A DNA stretch of 64,000 nucleotides from Eumeta japonica (GCA_005406025.1 BGZK01002076.1:17315-81314); one strand, 5' to 3'. Counted from the first letter of the stretch, positions 37,387-50,960 are shown. Made by a program: numbers and translations. Notes: generated by a model from the sequence alone, not told the origin.

Positions 37387-38829
37387 ATCGATTCATTAAA
37401 TCGATAATCCGAAAAGTATGAAAATAATCGATTGCAACTGGTCGCGCGCGCTCATTAAACGGGCCAAGGCCTGCGACCGTCGGCGGTTTGCAAAAAAAAA
37501 CATCGGCTGAGGGTGGATTGTTGAATTATTATACTATGTACTTTTACTGTTTAAGGTACAACACCGCGCGTAGGCTACACTTAAAACAAGAGAGACCGCT
37601 CTAATCGGCACGCTCTCCGCGAAGATGATGCTGACCGCCATCGCTGTGAATATTTTAAAGGTCTACGCCATTGCCACAACGACGTCGGGAAACCTTTGGA
37701 CAATTCTTTTATGAGAACCCAAGGAAAGAGACGAAACTCACTACGTATACTCCGCTATCGATACGAAAGTAACACAGTACACAATATCCATTTAAAGTTA
37801 CAGTACAACGCAAGAAAATTTGCCACTCCGAATTGGCTGCAAATGCGCAAGTATTACGCTCCCCGACCCTTCCTTCTTCTCCCCCGCGTTTCTATTTTAC
37901 GCCACTGCGACGCTTTTGTGACTAACTTCACAACGGGAAAGTTTCGTGCGTTGCATTGTACAGTAACATCATTTATGTAGTTGAACTTATTTTTTATAAG
38001 TAATGCAAATATCAATTGTTGTACTGTTAAATGGGAAAATATGTATATTAAAATAACGTCACACTAATACGATCGCGAATAAACAATTCAATTGGGAGCA
38101 TAATTCGAACACTTAGACGCGCACGCGCTGACATTACATAAGATCGATCATGTTTTAAGTTATACACAACGACTGTGAATATTCATCGGTTTTATTATAA
38201 ATATAACATAACTATAGTCTTTAAATCGCTTACTTCCGGCTTACACCGTTTAACCTCTACAAGCGGATAAGTAAATAAACATCTAAAAAACTTCGACCGT
38301 TACGATGCTAGTCAAGTTATTACGCAGATAAAATTTGCATGCGGACCGTATCTTATAAAACAATGAAGATCTATTGTTTATTACAATTCGATGCAGTCGA
38401 TTTTTCCATTTGCACGCGTGAAGTATTCTTACATTTACTTTTGTTAGTCACATTTTGTATGCGAGTTGTATGTATTTTTTTTATAATAGTGAAATTGTAT
38501 TTTATCCAGAAGCACGCAGCGAAAAAAAAAAAGACATCGGATGTAATACATCGATCACGACGATTACACCTTTCAACGTCCAATTAATCGATACTTACGC
38601 ATTGTTAATTAACGAATACAAGAACTCACAGCGTTACTCGAATACCGAATGGGGCGGTGGTGGCGTCGAATCATTAATCGATACCGTTAGAAGGATCGAT
38701 ACAAAACGCGCACCGTGACAAGCGGGCCAAGGCCCGGCGCGGACAGTGTTGTGCCTTGCGAAAACATCGATCTAGCCGTTTCAATGGATTTTAATTGAGT
38801 CGACGATTGTTAAAAAGTATACAATCGAT
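37387..38829. promoter_or_regulatory. Dense ATCGAT cluster
   Basis: Ten ATCGAT hexamers start at 37387, 37400, 37427, 38143, 38550, 38587, 38677, 38695, 38766 and 38824. Four extend to CGATA. In insects such words are cores of DREF and BEAF-32 sites at promoters and domain borders. Whether lepidopteran proteins bind here is inference. The cluster spans one MITE (copy 4), whose own sequence contributes none. Confidence 0.4.
37798..37966 (+). mobile_element. 165-bp TIR MITE, copy 4
   Basis: Left end cagtacaacgcaagaaaatt, core gctccccgacccttcc, right end gtttcgtgcgttgcattgta. It is in the same orientation as the other three copies. The flanks GTTA/GTAAC may include part of a target duplication, which I cannot settle by eye. 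Confidence 0.85.
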
Positions 38830-38839
38830 GTATTTTTTT

Positions 38840-41700
38840 CTTTCGAACGAACGCAAATCATGTATTGCAAATACGACAGATAGTTGGTCACGCGTGTAGT
38901 TTTGAAATATGAGCTTACCTCACAAACGAAATGGTTATAACGTTTGAATACCAAAAAGTCAAAAAAGATATTCCGCGTAGTTTCAGATACGACGTTTTAG
39001 ACATGCGACAACGTGAATCAAGATGTCCGATTATGTCATATATGTATGATAAAATTACGTATAGAAAGTTGTGTTTGACATTTTTGTTTATAGTTTATAA
39101 TAACCGGCTTGCAGACTTGTGAAATCGCTCACTTAGGTAAAATAAAATAAAGAAGTTACATGTGTTTATGGCATGTGCCTTATCGAAAATGGAATTATTA
39201 TTATTGCATATATTGTAAGGCAAAGAAAATATTGATTATAACACTACTTTTATATAATAATTTAATTAATTATCTCAATCCCTTGAACTGGTCATCAAAT
39301 TAACTTTAGAATTGGTGACTTTAAATGGAAAACGAAAACACTAGCAATAAATAGATTTATAAGATATTGTGCGAACGAAGTGACTAATATTTCAAACGAA
39401 CCGGGTTGTGAGCTGTCGCTCTAGTGCAAAGCGCGTGCGCCGTTGACGTAGGCATGTCACTCGTCACACTCGTGCTTATAAAGACGTCACGCTATTACGA
39501 TGTGTTTAATGGATTTGCGCGTATCATTATTATTGTGAAGGTACTTGTACGACACATATACCTAAAATCCTATTTATTGCAGAACACGTGTCTCTCATCT
39601 ACGATTATATTTATCCGGTCATAGTCCTCATTTGACGACGGACGATATCGCTACCGGTCACGGTTCCGATTTGTGCAAAGCCGGGGAAATGCTAATGCCA
39701 AAATAGAATATAAGCTATGTCAATTAGAAATAGTGTAGGTTTACTATCAGTGAAAATTTTTTTACAATCGCTGCAGTAGTTCGGTTTAATAGTACGAATA
39801 CGCGAACAAAGTTGAAGACAAACACTAATAATGACTACCTACAATAAAAAACAAACGATACAAACATATTCGAATGCAACTTTGTGTAAAGTTTCAAGTC
39901 AATCGACCTACTATTTACCGAGTTTCGAGACGTAAACATATAGCAAATGATTTTTTTTATATAAAATGCTTTACTTCGATCGTTACTTTGAATTTGATCG
40001 CGAACAGATAGTGTCGCTTTCGTAGTATAGACGGTAGCTTATCGTATTTTAACTTAACGCAAAGGAGATGTACCATGCCGCGGTAACTAGGCGAAGGTCG
40101 ATTGATTAACTCTCTCTGGCCGAGGGCAAAGGGAAGCGTTCTGTACTAAAATTTGGCGTCGTATTACTACTGAATAACCAGCTAAGTACAGACGGGCCCG
40201 TCGTGGTGAGCGTGAGGAAACAAAAACCACGTTGTACATTTCTTTCAACAGAGCAATCGATTCGAGAAATGTTACATCGGCTGTCGCAACTCGGATGTTG
40301 ACCACTTTTGGAAACCACAAACACGTGGTGCAGGATCGGACCGAATCGAAATAAAGTGGGTAATGCGTTATGACGTTATACGATTATTGCCAGTATGTAG
40401 AATATACTTATTAAATACAATTTATACCTCTAGTAATTTTCGTTTAACATAATAAACCCGAAAGGTAGTAGAATTATTTTCCAACGACCGAGTTCGATAG
40501 TGAGATCGCGTGGGACAATTTTTATTTCATACAATATCAAGGGAATTATGTGTTAAATAAAAACCATAATATGATCCGTTCAGTTGTAATTCTAGCCGGT
40601 TATAAACAATATTCCATAACAATTCACGCTGAAATTACTAACCGTTTAGAGAAAGAGCTACAACAGAGACTGAATAGCCCTATTTCTTCAGTTTTTATTC
40701 CGATGCAGACCATTGAGTAAATAGAACAGACGTAATAGAGGATAACCTGTCTGTGTGGTATTCATTTTTTTTTGGCACCAAGTTTGTACGTATTAAATAC
40801 TTTAGAGACATTTTGTTTTAATGGCAACCCTGTCAGGTAGATTAGAGGCGAATAAGAAATAATTATAAATTTATAATATGAAATACCATGTGTGTCAAAT
40901 ACGGATTTGATAAGAGAAATCAAGCCATGTTCAAAAATAATTTATAGGAAGATATTCTAGTAAGATCAAGAAATGATACAACAGCGCTATGGTGATAGAA
41001 ACGGGCTATCGGATAATTTATACTGATCAATTCAAGTTAGTTACCGACTTGAGTTTTAATTATCTTCGAAGATTTGAACAAAAATTGCACTGGTAGATCT
41101 TAAGGTGACAATTGATATTAAATTTAATTTGGAATTGAAATTAAGTTTTTTTCAACACAATCAAGTGAATATATAGCGCTTCAATTTATTACATTATTTG
41201 CATATTTTTTTTAATTTAATAAAAAGCGCAACACCAAATACAAGTCGACAATTAGTTTTGGCGAATGCGTGAATACACATTTTTCTAACCAGTCAAATTA
41301 GCATATTGATTTGTCGTTTGTATCATTTATTTATCGTTACCCATGCCGAAGATTTTACTAATTTATTCGCATCTGATTGAAGAGGTCTCGGCTTACTCAC
41401 CGTCGACGGCAGAGCCCATGACGCATCGCAGAGGTCAAGACGTCTATTGCATTATTATAAAAAGTGCATAGATCGTTATGTGTTCACGGAATCGTTAAAG
41501 GAAATATAACAGCTGCGAGTCGAAATCTCGCAATTATTTTTTTATTATAAAAATATACTTATTAGTTTTGGTTTTTATAAGACTCAGAATATTAACTGAT
41601 AGAAAAAAAATCTTCAGGTAGGGAGTAGACTAGGATGAAATTTTGAAGTCAAAAGCAGTGCCATTTTTCAACTCATAATTGTGTTGTATCGGGTTTTGAT
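38840..41700. other. Giant-intron stretch without recognised features
   Basis: Mixed AT-rich sequence. Open frames at 39424-39624 and 40087-40324 carry no motif. Confidence 0.55.
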
Positions 41701-41719
41701 TGGCCGACCGACCGCTAGG

Positions 41720-41990
41720 TTGAGATCTTTTTATTTCAGATGGGCCTGCAGTGCAAGCGCTTCACGCCGGCCTAGCCACGGGTTGGGGCTCCTCGACGAC
41801 ACGAGCACGTCCGGAACCGACGGCTTAACGTGCTCCACGAGGCACGGAGCCTGTAATACAATTCGGCTCGAGTCGATAACTCATCGGTCGATTCGCCCGT
41901 CGTCAGCGTCGAACTCACCACCTCGCGGTCCGGAGGAACGCCACTCGACCGCCGGACTGGACCGACCGATGTGAGCGGTTAAGACGTCCG
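41720..41990 (-). repeat. tRNA-headed SINE (GTTAAGCYGTCGG type), minus orientation
   Basis: The minus strand holds gcggtcgagtggcgttcctc and a gagttcgacg B-box-like word, the body ctccgtgcctcgtggagcac-gttaagccgtcgg and the tail tctgaaataaaaagatct. It is the second copy of the family at 32.3-32.6 kb. The 97-codon plus-strand frame here is a by-product. Confidence 0.75.
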
Positions 41991-43162
41991 GTTTTGTGGG
42001 TCAAACCACCGTCCAAGAAAAAAGGAGCCGCCTAGCCGTGATCCTATCGATGCGGTAGTGAAATGTTAGAAGCGCTCTCATTTTTTGACTTCGCGATACA
42101 CGACCCACAGAAAAAGTCCGCCTTCGGCGAACGGTGCCCACCATCGAGTGTAATCCGTAACGGGGTCGGGCAGAAGGAACGCTGCCGTATCTACTGTCGG
42201 CGAGCTGCCATCGTCGCCGTCGACCGTCCGCCCGGCGGACTGTTCACACACTTTTATTTCTCGCTAGCCGATCGAACGGGTCTCCGTCGTGTACATCTTT
42301 AATCGCTCTTAAATGATGGGAGTTCAAAGTTCTCTTTTTATGCTTGTCCGTGTCGTCATATGAAGAACCAAAAAAAAAAAGCACGACTGTTTAACAACGT
42401 TGGTCGAATCGGAAATGCTTGAAAAAACAAGTAAACAAAGAATAAACAGCGTCTGTTACGTACACATTGTAATCAAACCGATCGTTAGAGACGACAGTAA
42501 TTTCCGAGAGTAGCGGGGTGTTCGTCGACGCCTTCCGCATCAGTTTTATTGATCGGCCGTGGTAGCGGAATAATTGACAATTAATTAATGTTTCATTTAA
42601 CAAGCCTTAGTATTTCGACACTAATCACCGTTTAACCGCCTAACAGTTTCTTACCTGTTCAGAATTCGGTACATTACTAATCTTTATTTATATAATAATT
42701 ATTTTATTAGTCAATTTCAAATGCAAGTGGTCTCGATTTATTCATACTTTCGATATTTGTTAGGGTATGATACCAAATCTATGCAACAACATTCTTCTAA
42801 TTATGTGCTTTTACGCAAAAATCAGTAAGTATTTCAGAGAAACAAGGTGAAACTCCTCAACCACGAATCGCATTATCTTACATACACACATCTCGACAGA
42901 GTCACTGTGTCACATCAGCCATTGAAATGGCTAAAGTGATTGACAAGCACAAATGACATATTACATTAGAACGATATTCACCTGTTGTATCAGACTGTTT
43001 TACATCAACCCAATGAATAAAGAATCACATGCATACGTACTCTTCTAGGTCTTTTATATCTCAGATGCGTGAGGCTCGCACTGCTGCCGGTGTTGGCTCG
43101 GGCGGGACCAGGGGCTGATCACGTGACTGACCTAGTGAATCATGTGCAGATTCCTATTGTCC

Positions 43163-43490
43163 ACTAGCTTTTTCCCGCAGCTCCGCCCGCATGGACTACT
43201 ATATTTAGATCATTTTAGAATCGCTCGTGGCGTTTATTCATATTTTTCCCAATCGGCCATTTTAAATAACGTCCCTAATGTATGAAAGATTGTACTATGG
43301 AGAAGTCAAGCTGTATCTCTGATTTTAACGAATCAATTAGATGAAATATGACTTAGATGTTAAGTGTGAACCCAAACTACCAAACTGTGAAAACCGCATC
43401 AAAATCCGTTCAGAGGTTTTTGCGTGACGCGATAACAAACATACAGACAAAAACTTTAAAAACTGTTGTTTTGGTTTCTGTTGCTCTAAA
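43163..43490 (-). mobile_element. Helitron-like element, minus orientation
   Basis: Its terminal stretch on the minus strand is ccatgcgggcggagctgcgg-gaaaaagctagt. The body contains the widespread lepidopteran word caaaatccgttcagaggttt-ttgcgtgacgcgataacaaa on the plus strand. It is non-coding. Confidence 0.55.
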
Positions 43491-44202
43491 AAGACCCCCA
43501 TTTCCGTTTTTTTTTTTTAAATATATATAATGTACAAACATCGGCCTATTATAATTTTATATAATAGGCCTATTATAAATTTTTATTATTTTAAATAATA
43601 TTTTCTATAATAATATAAAATATATTTCATTAGCCTCTGGCCGTAAAAAGTGAATAAAATTTAAAAACATATACGCACTTTATACACGAACGCTGATCAC
43701 AAGTCGACCTCACTACAATCCTTAATCATCACACGACATTGTAGCCGCGTGCCGCACTCAATTTGTAACGTCCTTTGGCACCCGTCATACGCACCTATCT
43801 CGCGCTTTTAATCTCACAACATTTAGGTTCTAATATATCATCGATAATATAGAATAATGACCGTAGATAAATGAATAACGTAGTACGAGATACACGGATC
43901 ATTAACCCCTTGTACATCCGTCACGGTCGACCGGACAACCGGTCGCCGCCACTGACGTGATGCACAAGCGAAATACTTAAGTCTACAGAACTTTCGATTG
44001 GTCTTGAAGATCTACTTGTCTATGGTACCGATATAGATCGGAAACGGGATCGGGATTATGTAAAATTCCCCAACGGACGAGCTTCGACCGATAGTTTTAC
44101 AGGCTGCACCGTAAAATGAGTCCATCAAACACTTATTTGAACGAATCCATCCGTCATTTGGTGTGCGGCAAACGGCTAATTTTTTCATCGCTACGTAGTG
44201 TC

Positions 44203-44300
44203 TGACGTCACACGGCGTCGACGTCTACGAGAGGAACGCGCATCGATACGGCGCGGACGACAACAGCTAAATAATCGCACGTCACGTCATAGTGACGTCA
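44203..44300. promoter_or_regulatory. Pair of consensus CRE palindromes
   Basis: TGACGTCA occurs at 44203-44210 and 44293-44300, 90 bp apart. The second sits inside a larger near-palindrome starting acgtcacgtcatag. CREB/ATF-type bZIP proteins bind this octamer. The surrounding 44.2-44.35 kb is CpG-rich. Function is unproven. Confidence 0.4.
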
Positions 44301-44399
44301 CGTAAAAAAAGCACCGCGCGGCGCGCACTCGAATGTCTAGCGAGAGGCTTCTACTTCTGATTTCGTGTTATAAATTCTGTCGCGTTGTGCGTAGTACGT

Positions 44400-47300
44400 T
44401 TGTGCTCACGCGTAAGTTATTGATTTTTCACAACTGCGTATTAGAACACGCACGTGTATAGAAATTCACAAGTGTTATTCGGCGAAGTTGTAGTATTACA
44501 CAGTTATGTATTTCGTGACGCGTACCCAGAAACTATTGGAGATCATGAACTCACCGAACCTCGTCGCACCGAGCGTTTCCGTACTGACGTAGATTTTTAT
44601 GGTAGTCGAGAGCCTCATTTACGACGCCGGACGAGTCAATAGGTCCGTCGCGTGTCGGTGTCGAGGGTCGTAGTTTGCGTCTAGGTATAGGATGCACCGC
44701 GTACGTCAGTGGACAGAATGCAGAACGTACAGCTCTATGCGTCCGCATACGAAGAGAGTGTTAACCGACTAACGGCGATTTTTAATAGGTAACGACTTCG
44801 AGAAACTTTAGAAAGAAACTTCCGTGCCATGTCGGCCGTGTAGGGTCCCCCCATCAGTCATTGAAAATAAATTCTAACCAAATTCGGAATTCGGTTAAAT
44901 ATATTTCGTTAGGATAGCGGAGTTTTTCGTTGTATTAACAAATAATACGTATAATTATCCGTCGATAACATACTTATAAATAAATGTCGAATGTTTAAAA
45001 GTGCTTTGAACCGATGCCACGCAGCATAATCATTCGATTTGCACAAACGTACGAATGAATTAATGTCAACCTCCTGACTAAAATTTAACCTGAAAACATT
45101 CACCTTAAAGTCGAGACAAACAATTTAATTTGTTTTTTCGCATACGTTTATCTTCCATCAAAAACAAACATAGCAGATAATAGACGTGCGGCGTGTTTCG
45201 CTAACTGAAAAAAATATATAAGTGGTATGCAAAATTTTGCCAAGTTTTTTTGTTTACGCTTATTCGTAGCACTGTTTAGGTAGGTGCAGACAAATATTTT
45301 GTAAATTAGACAATTTCCAGATTTTTATCAAAGAATACATATTAGATAATTTTAAGATTTTCATTTAAAAAAAATCCAGGCTTTTTATTAAATAATTAAG
45401 CAGTACTGAGAAACCCCTGAAAACTTACCATGATTAGTCTGAAATCTATCAATTCATAAGGATGTTCCTACGTTTATAAATACTATCAATAACTTATTTT
45501 TGTATACTTCTCGAAGCAGTCACCGATGCGGAGTAGCTAAAGACAAAGAAAAAAACCAAAATTTCGTCGCATAAAACTCTATCGAACCATTTAGGATGAA
45601 ATTCATAAGCAAATACAAATAAAATAGCTAGAAGTGATCCCAATATGACTCACTCGCGAGTCGGTCACTGTGGAGGTATGATACCGAAAACCGACTAGAT
45701 GTAACGATTAAAAAATAAATCTTGACCCCGATTAAAACTCACCACTGCACTTTAACGTGTACAATACATTTGATAATTTCAAATGTTTTATCAGATCTAT
45801 TCGCTCGACTACGCTCAATTCGACAAAGAGAGTGATTTATAGGAACAGTTTACAATTACTCCGTGTAGAGCTGTCTGTCTGTATATCACAACCATCTTAT
45901 TCGGACACTATTAAGACACCCGGACTGGAATTTAGTACATTGCTAGAGCTTTGTAATAGCTATATGGAGTATTGTGTATTAAAATTGTTATTCTAGGGTG
46001 GAAATTATTTTTACATATTTCCCAATTGCGTTTCATTAGACAGGGCGTGATTAATCGCTATGAGTTTCTGAAAATTAGGAGCCGTTAACGAACCATTCGG
46101 CCAAATATTAATTTTCAGCCGAACTTCATGTAAGCATTCCAAGCAATTTATGCTGTTTAGGATAAATTAGCGCATGAACTTAAGTTCATGCGCTAATTTG
46201 AACTTGCATAGGATATTACTTATGCAAAGTAATATCCTATGCAAATCATACAACCGATACGAGCATCTATAGGAGTTGCATATGGAATGGATAACGCTTC
46301 GATATATAGGACCGATACGACCGATAAATTCAGATTAATTCCGATACCCACGTAACGTATCGACTGCAGAATCCCATTCTGCGCGCGAACCGAACGCACT
46401 TGGCCGCTTCTCCGTGAAGGATTGCATGTTCGGAATTTAGAAAAAAAAAAGAATGACCATAGACAGTAATTTACGCGCAATATCAAAAACAGTCGAGAGC
46501 CTGAAACGTTTCTGCTCGAACGACCTTCAGCGGCGGACGAGCGTTGAACCTGCCGCGTCTTTCAGCCAGATCTCAAAAAGACGACGGAGTCGAGAAAACG
46601 TTGAAAATTTTAATCGAGTTCGCAACCTTCGTTTGTTGTGTACACACCTATAGGATGATTAATTACTCCGTTGGTCGCAAGCGTTACCAAAGTGGAAGAC
46701 GGCATGCGAAGGCGTGAATGTAGGTACGTGAGAATATCTCGTCGGCGAATGGCGTTGACGAGGGTAGATTTGTTTTATATAAGTATAGGATTCGAGTCAA
46801 TACGGACCGATGTGCCGGCCGTGTCAAGAATACGCATGAACTGATATTTTAATTAAAAATAAAATGATCAATGTCACAGACACGAATGAAATTTACAGAA
46901 ACGGAGTGATTTAAATATCTGTATACAGTTACCTATTTAAGTAATACAACTTATATATATATAACTACAACTACAACTTTTATATATATATATATTATTT
47001 GGAATTCGTCAGTTTCATCCGATATAATTAAGAATATGACAATATTCATACGTATTTAAAAACAATGCTAATGCTCATAAATATTTATTGTGCAAAGCGG
47101 AAGTCCATTCCGCATTTTCACGAAACAAAGTGGCCACTTAAAAAACCGGAAACGTTTCGTTCAATTCTAATGTTATTATGTAGTTTATAAATAGTCTTTG
47201 CTTGTTCGTATAAAGACAGTAGTTGCTCCAAATGTAAACAAAATCTATTCGACCGATCAGGTTAAAAGCTATCACTTAGAAGTATACACAAGTCGAGTCA

Positions 47301-47735
47301 CGCGTATAATCTGGCGTGTTAAGAAGTAGGATTACATCCTTCTGCCGCCGGACAATCCTCGCGGCTATTAGTTGGCACGGAATCGAACATAATAAACGTC
47401 CTACATTTTTTTTTTAATTTTTGACGTGATAACGTCTTTACGTCTTATAAATCGATGAACGCCGGCTGCCTGCACGCACGAAAAAGCATGACTCATTGTC
47501 GCGTTCCGCCTGAGCCGTGTGTGCGAGCGAGAGCTCGGAACAATAGAGAGGCGCGATTGATTGGCCTAAGCGTTCAGCTTGTGCCGCACCTATCTCTTTA
47601 CTGTATAATTGATAATTCAGTGATAATAATTCAATTTAATTCATAAAAGAATGCAATTTTTCATCATGTTTTCTTATGACATTATCACGTAAAATTATCG
47701 TCGGTAAACCGATTTTACAGACAACCATTTTTTTA
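44400..47735. other. Giant-intron stretch, only the double palindrome recognised
   Basis: Besides the inverted repeats at 46.16-46.24 kb and a (TA)n run near 46975-46995, nothing is supported. Confidence 0.55.
46164..46244. repeat. Two adjacent perfect inverted repeats
   Basis: AAATTAGCGCATGAACTT and its exact inverse form a 36-bp loop-less palindrome (46164-46199). Four bases later TTGCATAGGATATTACTT (46204-46221), loop atgca, and its exact inverse (46227-46244) form an 18-bp stem. The arms are unrelated to each other. Confidence 0.92.
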
Positions 47736-47739
47736 CATT

Positions 47740-47880
47740 AGATGGGGCAAACGAGCTTGCGAGCCATCCAGGATATCTGACGGGGAGGGGAATAGATCAC
47801 CGTAACTTTCACTCACTGGACGAAATGCGAAACGGCGGAAGCTCCTACTTCACGTTTGTACTCTCACATCAAGACAGCAA
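47740..47880 (+). repeat. Lepidopteran SINE-like repeat, internally deleted
   Basis: It starts gatggggcaaacgagc, then skips the usual central core to aggatatctgacggggaggg, ttcactcactggacgaaatg and ttcacgtttgtactctcaca. It therefore keeps the ends of the family but lacks the 'ccgcccatgga' block. Confidence 0.7.
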
Positions 47881-49751
47881 TACATCTATGAAACGAACGA
47901 CGCGATCCAAAATCGCGGTACAAAAGCAGACATCTTCGATCCGGTAAAATGAGACCATTACGAAAGCGAAACGGATACAAATGCCGACGTCCCGTTGCGT
48001 GGCGCGCGATACTCGGACCGGTCGGCGGAGGGCGAGCGCTCGGCCGGGGCCGGTGCGGCGGCCGGCCGCGAAGCCTGTTGCATAACAGTGTCACGCCCTT
48101 AAAACCTTTGCGATTGTGAGCTGATGTGGTCAGCTTCGATGTTGAATATTGCAGAATGAGCAACAGTTTCGTGAGTTTATAGGGATTTTTAGCAATTTTT
48201 ATAATGTTGTGTTCGGCCACAGTCGGGATTCAGGAATGAAGATGTATATTGAACTTTTCACACAACTCATGAAACTGAAACATGAAGTAATGAACCAGAT
48301 CACTTACTTCGTTTATTTAATCGCACTTAATTTGTTATGGCATCGTTAACAAGTGGGGTACTATTCCGCTATTTTATGATGTTATTCTCATATGTTTTTT
48401 AATCTATCTTAGTCGTGTAAGTCACAAAAATATCGTTGGGTCGAAAGACATGAACCGTTATATTTCTATACAGCAGTAAACTAGTATTTGGGTAAAATTC
48501 AATATATGGCATACTTGGGTAGAGACCAAAAAAAAAGTTCATGCTGACTCTAGAGTTCCTTTAGGTGCGATTTTTTACCAAAGCAAAATAATATACAAAA
48601 TACACACCCTCATACCATTACTCCTCCCAGTCTATAGTGATGAAAGTTGTGGCCCTTTTTCACACTTATGGATGCCATAGTGGTGATGTTATGGATCACG
48701 TGAGATATTTGTAACAATCGCAACATCTATAACGACCTAAAATTTTGGTATTCTATTATAATAGTTGTATCAATTGATGAAGATTAAGTGCCATTAACGC
48801 AGCACAGCGGGAGCGATTTGATACAGAAACTAGTTCTATCAAAAACTGAGTTCTTCAAAGCCGAGGCACCCCACTGCTAAAAAAAAAAACTATTCGCTTC
48901 TACTCCATTGTCCAATGACTGAACAGAAAAGTATGTCGCGGATTACCATTCAAAGGATGGTGTAATTGTGCCCGCAAAGGTCTCGCAATGTACGCGCATC
49001 GTTTATACTATATCAGTCTAATTTTTTTTTATAACTACAACTTAAATCAGCAATGTAGTAACATCTATACAGACAATAAAACCGTAAATAACCGGTCTGC
49101 CTGTATGTGCAGACGCACCTGGTCCATGTGGAACACCTTCCGTGCGGAAGGTGTGTATGGAAAACGGAAAGGGAACTATAAGAAAAAATAGTAATGAAAG
49201 ATAAAATAGCGATTTTTTTCAACGTCCATGGTAGTATTGTATGTAAATATTTCAAATATATTATTCAAGTCGTTTTCGTACTTCCGAGTAAATTTCAAGA
49301 AAATGTTTGCTAGCAAACTGTTGGGAAATCGGTGTTAGAGGTTTATACCATACTCCTAAATACGAATGAAATATATTTTTTAATCCTTTTATAAATTAAA
49401 TATAACAAACAGCAAAGCTACGAAAACACAAGCTTATTGATCCGGTTGTAGTAATGTAGATACCAAAGTTGGGACACTCGGCTACGATGCGCCAAAAAAT
49501 TAAATGTATTTCATTTTAATGGCGACATAATGCACTGCTGAAATGGAACGAAAAGACAAATGGATTTTATTTATTATACGCCTAAATGCTTCAACGTTTG
49601 GAGCGAGAAAAGTTTTTTAATTTTTAAACAAAATCACATCGTACAGGCTTCCATAGTTCTCGTATGTTTTTAGCTTATACCTCTTCCGGTTGAGAATGCT
49701 CTATTTCACCGAAAACGTAAAATCGTTCATACCGCTAGCAGAGCGTACGTC

Positions 49752-49771
49752 AGTCTGTCTGTCTGTCTGTC
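49752..49771. repeat. (GTCT)n microsatellite
   Basis: Five GTCT units. Confidence 0.9.
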
Positions 49772-50311
49772 GGCCAGTAAGTCCAAATGCACGGAATAGA
49801 ATTTAACGCTGTTCTTAATCGACTTTATCGATTCTACAACGTTTCAGAGCCTTGTACTTACAGTGACGTGTACATTCGACAATAAAGTTACTAATTTTTT
49901 ATCTGAAGTATGTCCAAGCAAATAAAAATTTCTAAGTATTCTCTGTTCAAATGCAACGGATATTTGTCTGATTGTTGTACGGTGGCAGCAAATTTTCTTA
50001 AAGAACTGTTTACGAGTCTAAAAATGTTTAGAGTCGATTTAGAAACGTCTGTATTATAAACGGGGAAAAGCTACAATTTAAATTAAAAAAAAAAGGACCA
50101 GTGACATTTGAAGGATTATTTATTGAATGTGGTGTAAGTAACTACTAAAAATAATGGAACACGATAATAAAATATCGATAATATGTACACATCTCGTATA
50201 GTTAGCTACATACAAGATAGTCGATAACTTTACTCGATAGGTAATAATTGAGAGTTATTACACATTCGCGAACGAAGATAGCGTTTTAACGGTGTCCTCA
50301 ACATACAGATG

Positions 50312-50342
50312 TTTTCTGTAACCTAACACAGGTTACAGAAAA
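50312..50342. repeat. Hairpin, 13-bp perfect stem
   Basis: TTTTCTGTAACCT, loop aacac, AGGTTACAGAAAA. No T-run or neighbouring gene gives it a terminator role. Confidence 0.8.
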
Positions 50343-50689
50343 AACGAAACCGATACTACACCTTACGTAATACTCTGGCGTAAACCGAATAATGCTAATA
50401 ACGCTAACAGAATATATTTAAATATATCTGAAACCGTCCTAAGAAATAGTGAAACTAAGCAAAGTTGACTGCGGCCAAAACGTTACAAACAATAGATATG
50501 GTGCACATATATACCCCCAAATCGGTTATTCGGTTGAAATTATTTTTGGTGTCACTTTGAGAGACCCGGTGAAACTTCATATTTGTAAGGGATAAAAAGC
50601 GTCTTAAGCGTAATTTCAACGTCAAACCAATACACAAACCAAATCATCGTTCATACCGATTCATGATTATAACATAAATTCACGCCGTT

Positions 50690-50960
50690 TCCTTAAAAGG
50701 TAGGCAGAGATTATAGACTTCCACACGGTACGCTTTTGAATTCTCTTTTGCTTCGCTGACATCCGTCAATCTTTTCATGCGAGCTCGTCGGTTGCGGTAG
50801 CTTAAAATTTGGCCTTTCTCTAAGATTTGATAGGGCGACACTTGTTCGTCCTTTCCAGATGGCGAAACCACCGCCAGATACCTTTTTCTACTCCAGTCAT
50901 TGCATCTTCTTTCAAACCGCACCGCACTCTGACATGATCGTTCCTACATATATCTTTCAA
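50690..50960 (-). pseudogene. Endonuclease/reverse-transcriptase C-terminal tail remnant
   Basis: The minus strand carries ILEKGQILSYRNRRARMKRL, then TDVSEAKENSKAYRVEVYNL, ending CLPF. It is the same family as the remnants at 7.0-7.3 and 52.0-52.56 kb. The upstream part (RSGKRY-like) is shifted in frame. Confidence 0.65.

Larger units (their letters stand above)
47885..50685. other. Giant-intron stretch, little recognised
   Basis: A GC-rich run at 48000-48070, a 10-bp hairpin ACACCTTCCG/CGGAAGGTGT near 49128-49150, a GTCT tract and the 13-bp hairpin at 50.3 kb. No gene. Confidence 0.55.

Noticed and set aside
41681..42302. 97- and 79-codon plus-strand frames
   Set aside because: The first is the complement of a minus-strand SINE. 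The second has no motif and follows directly in GC-rich sequence.
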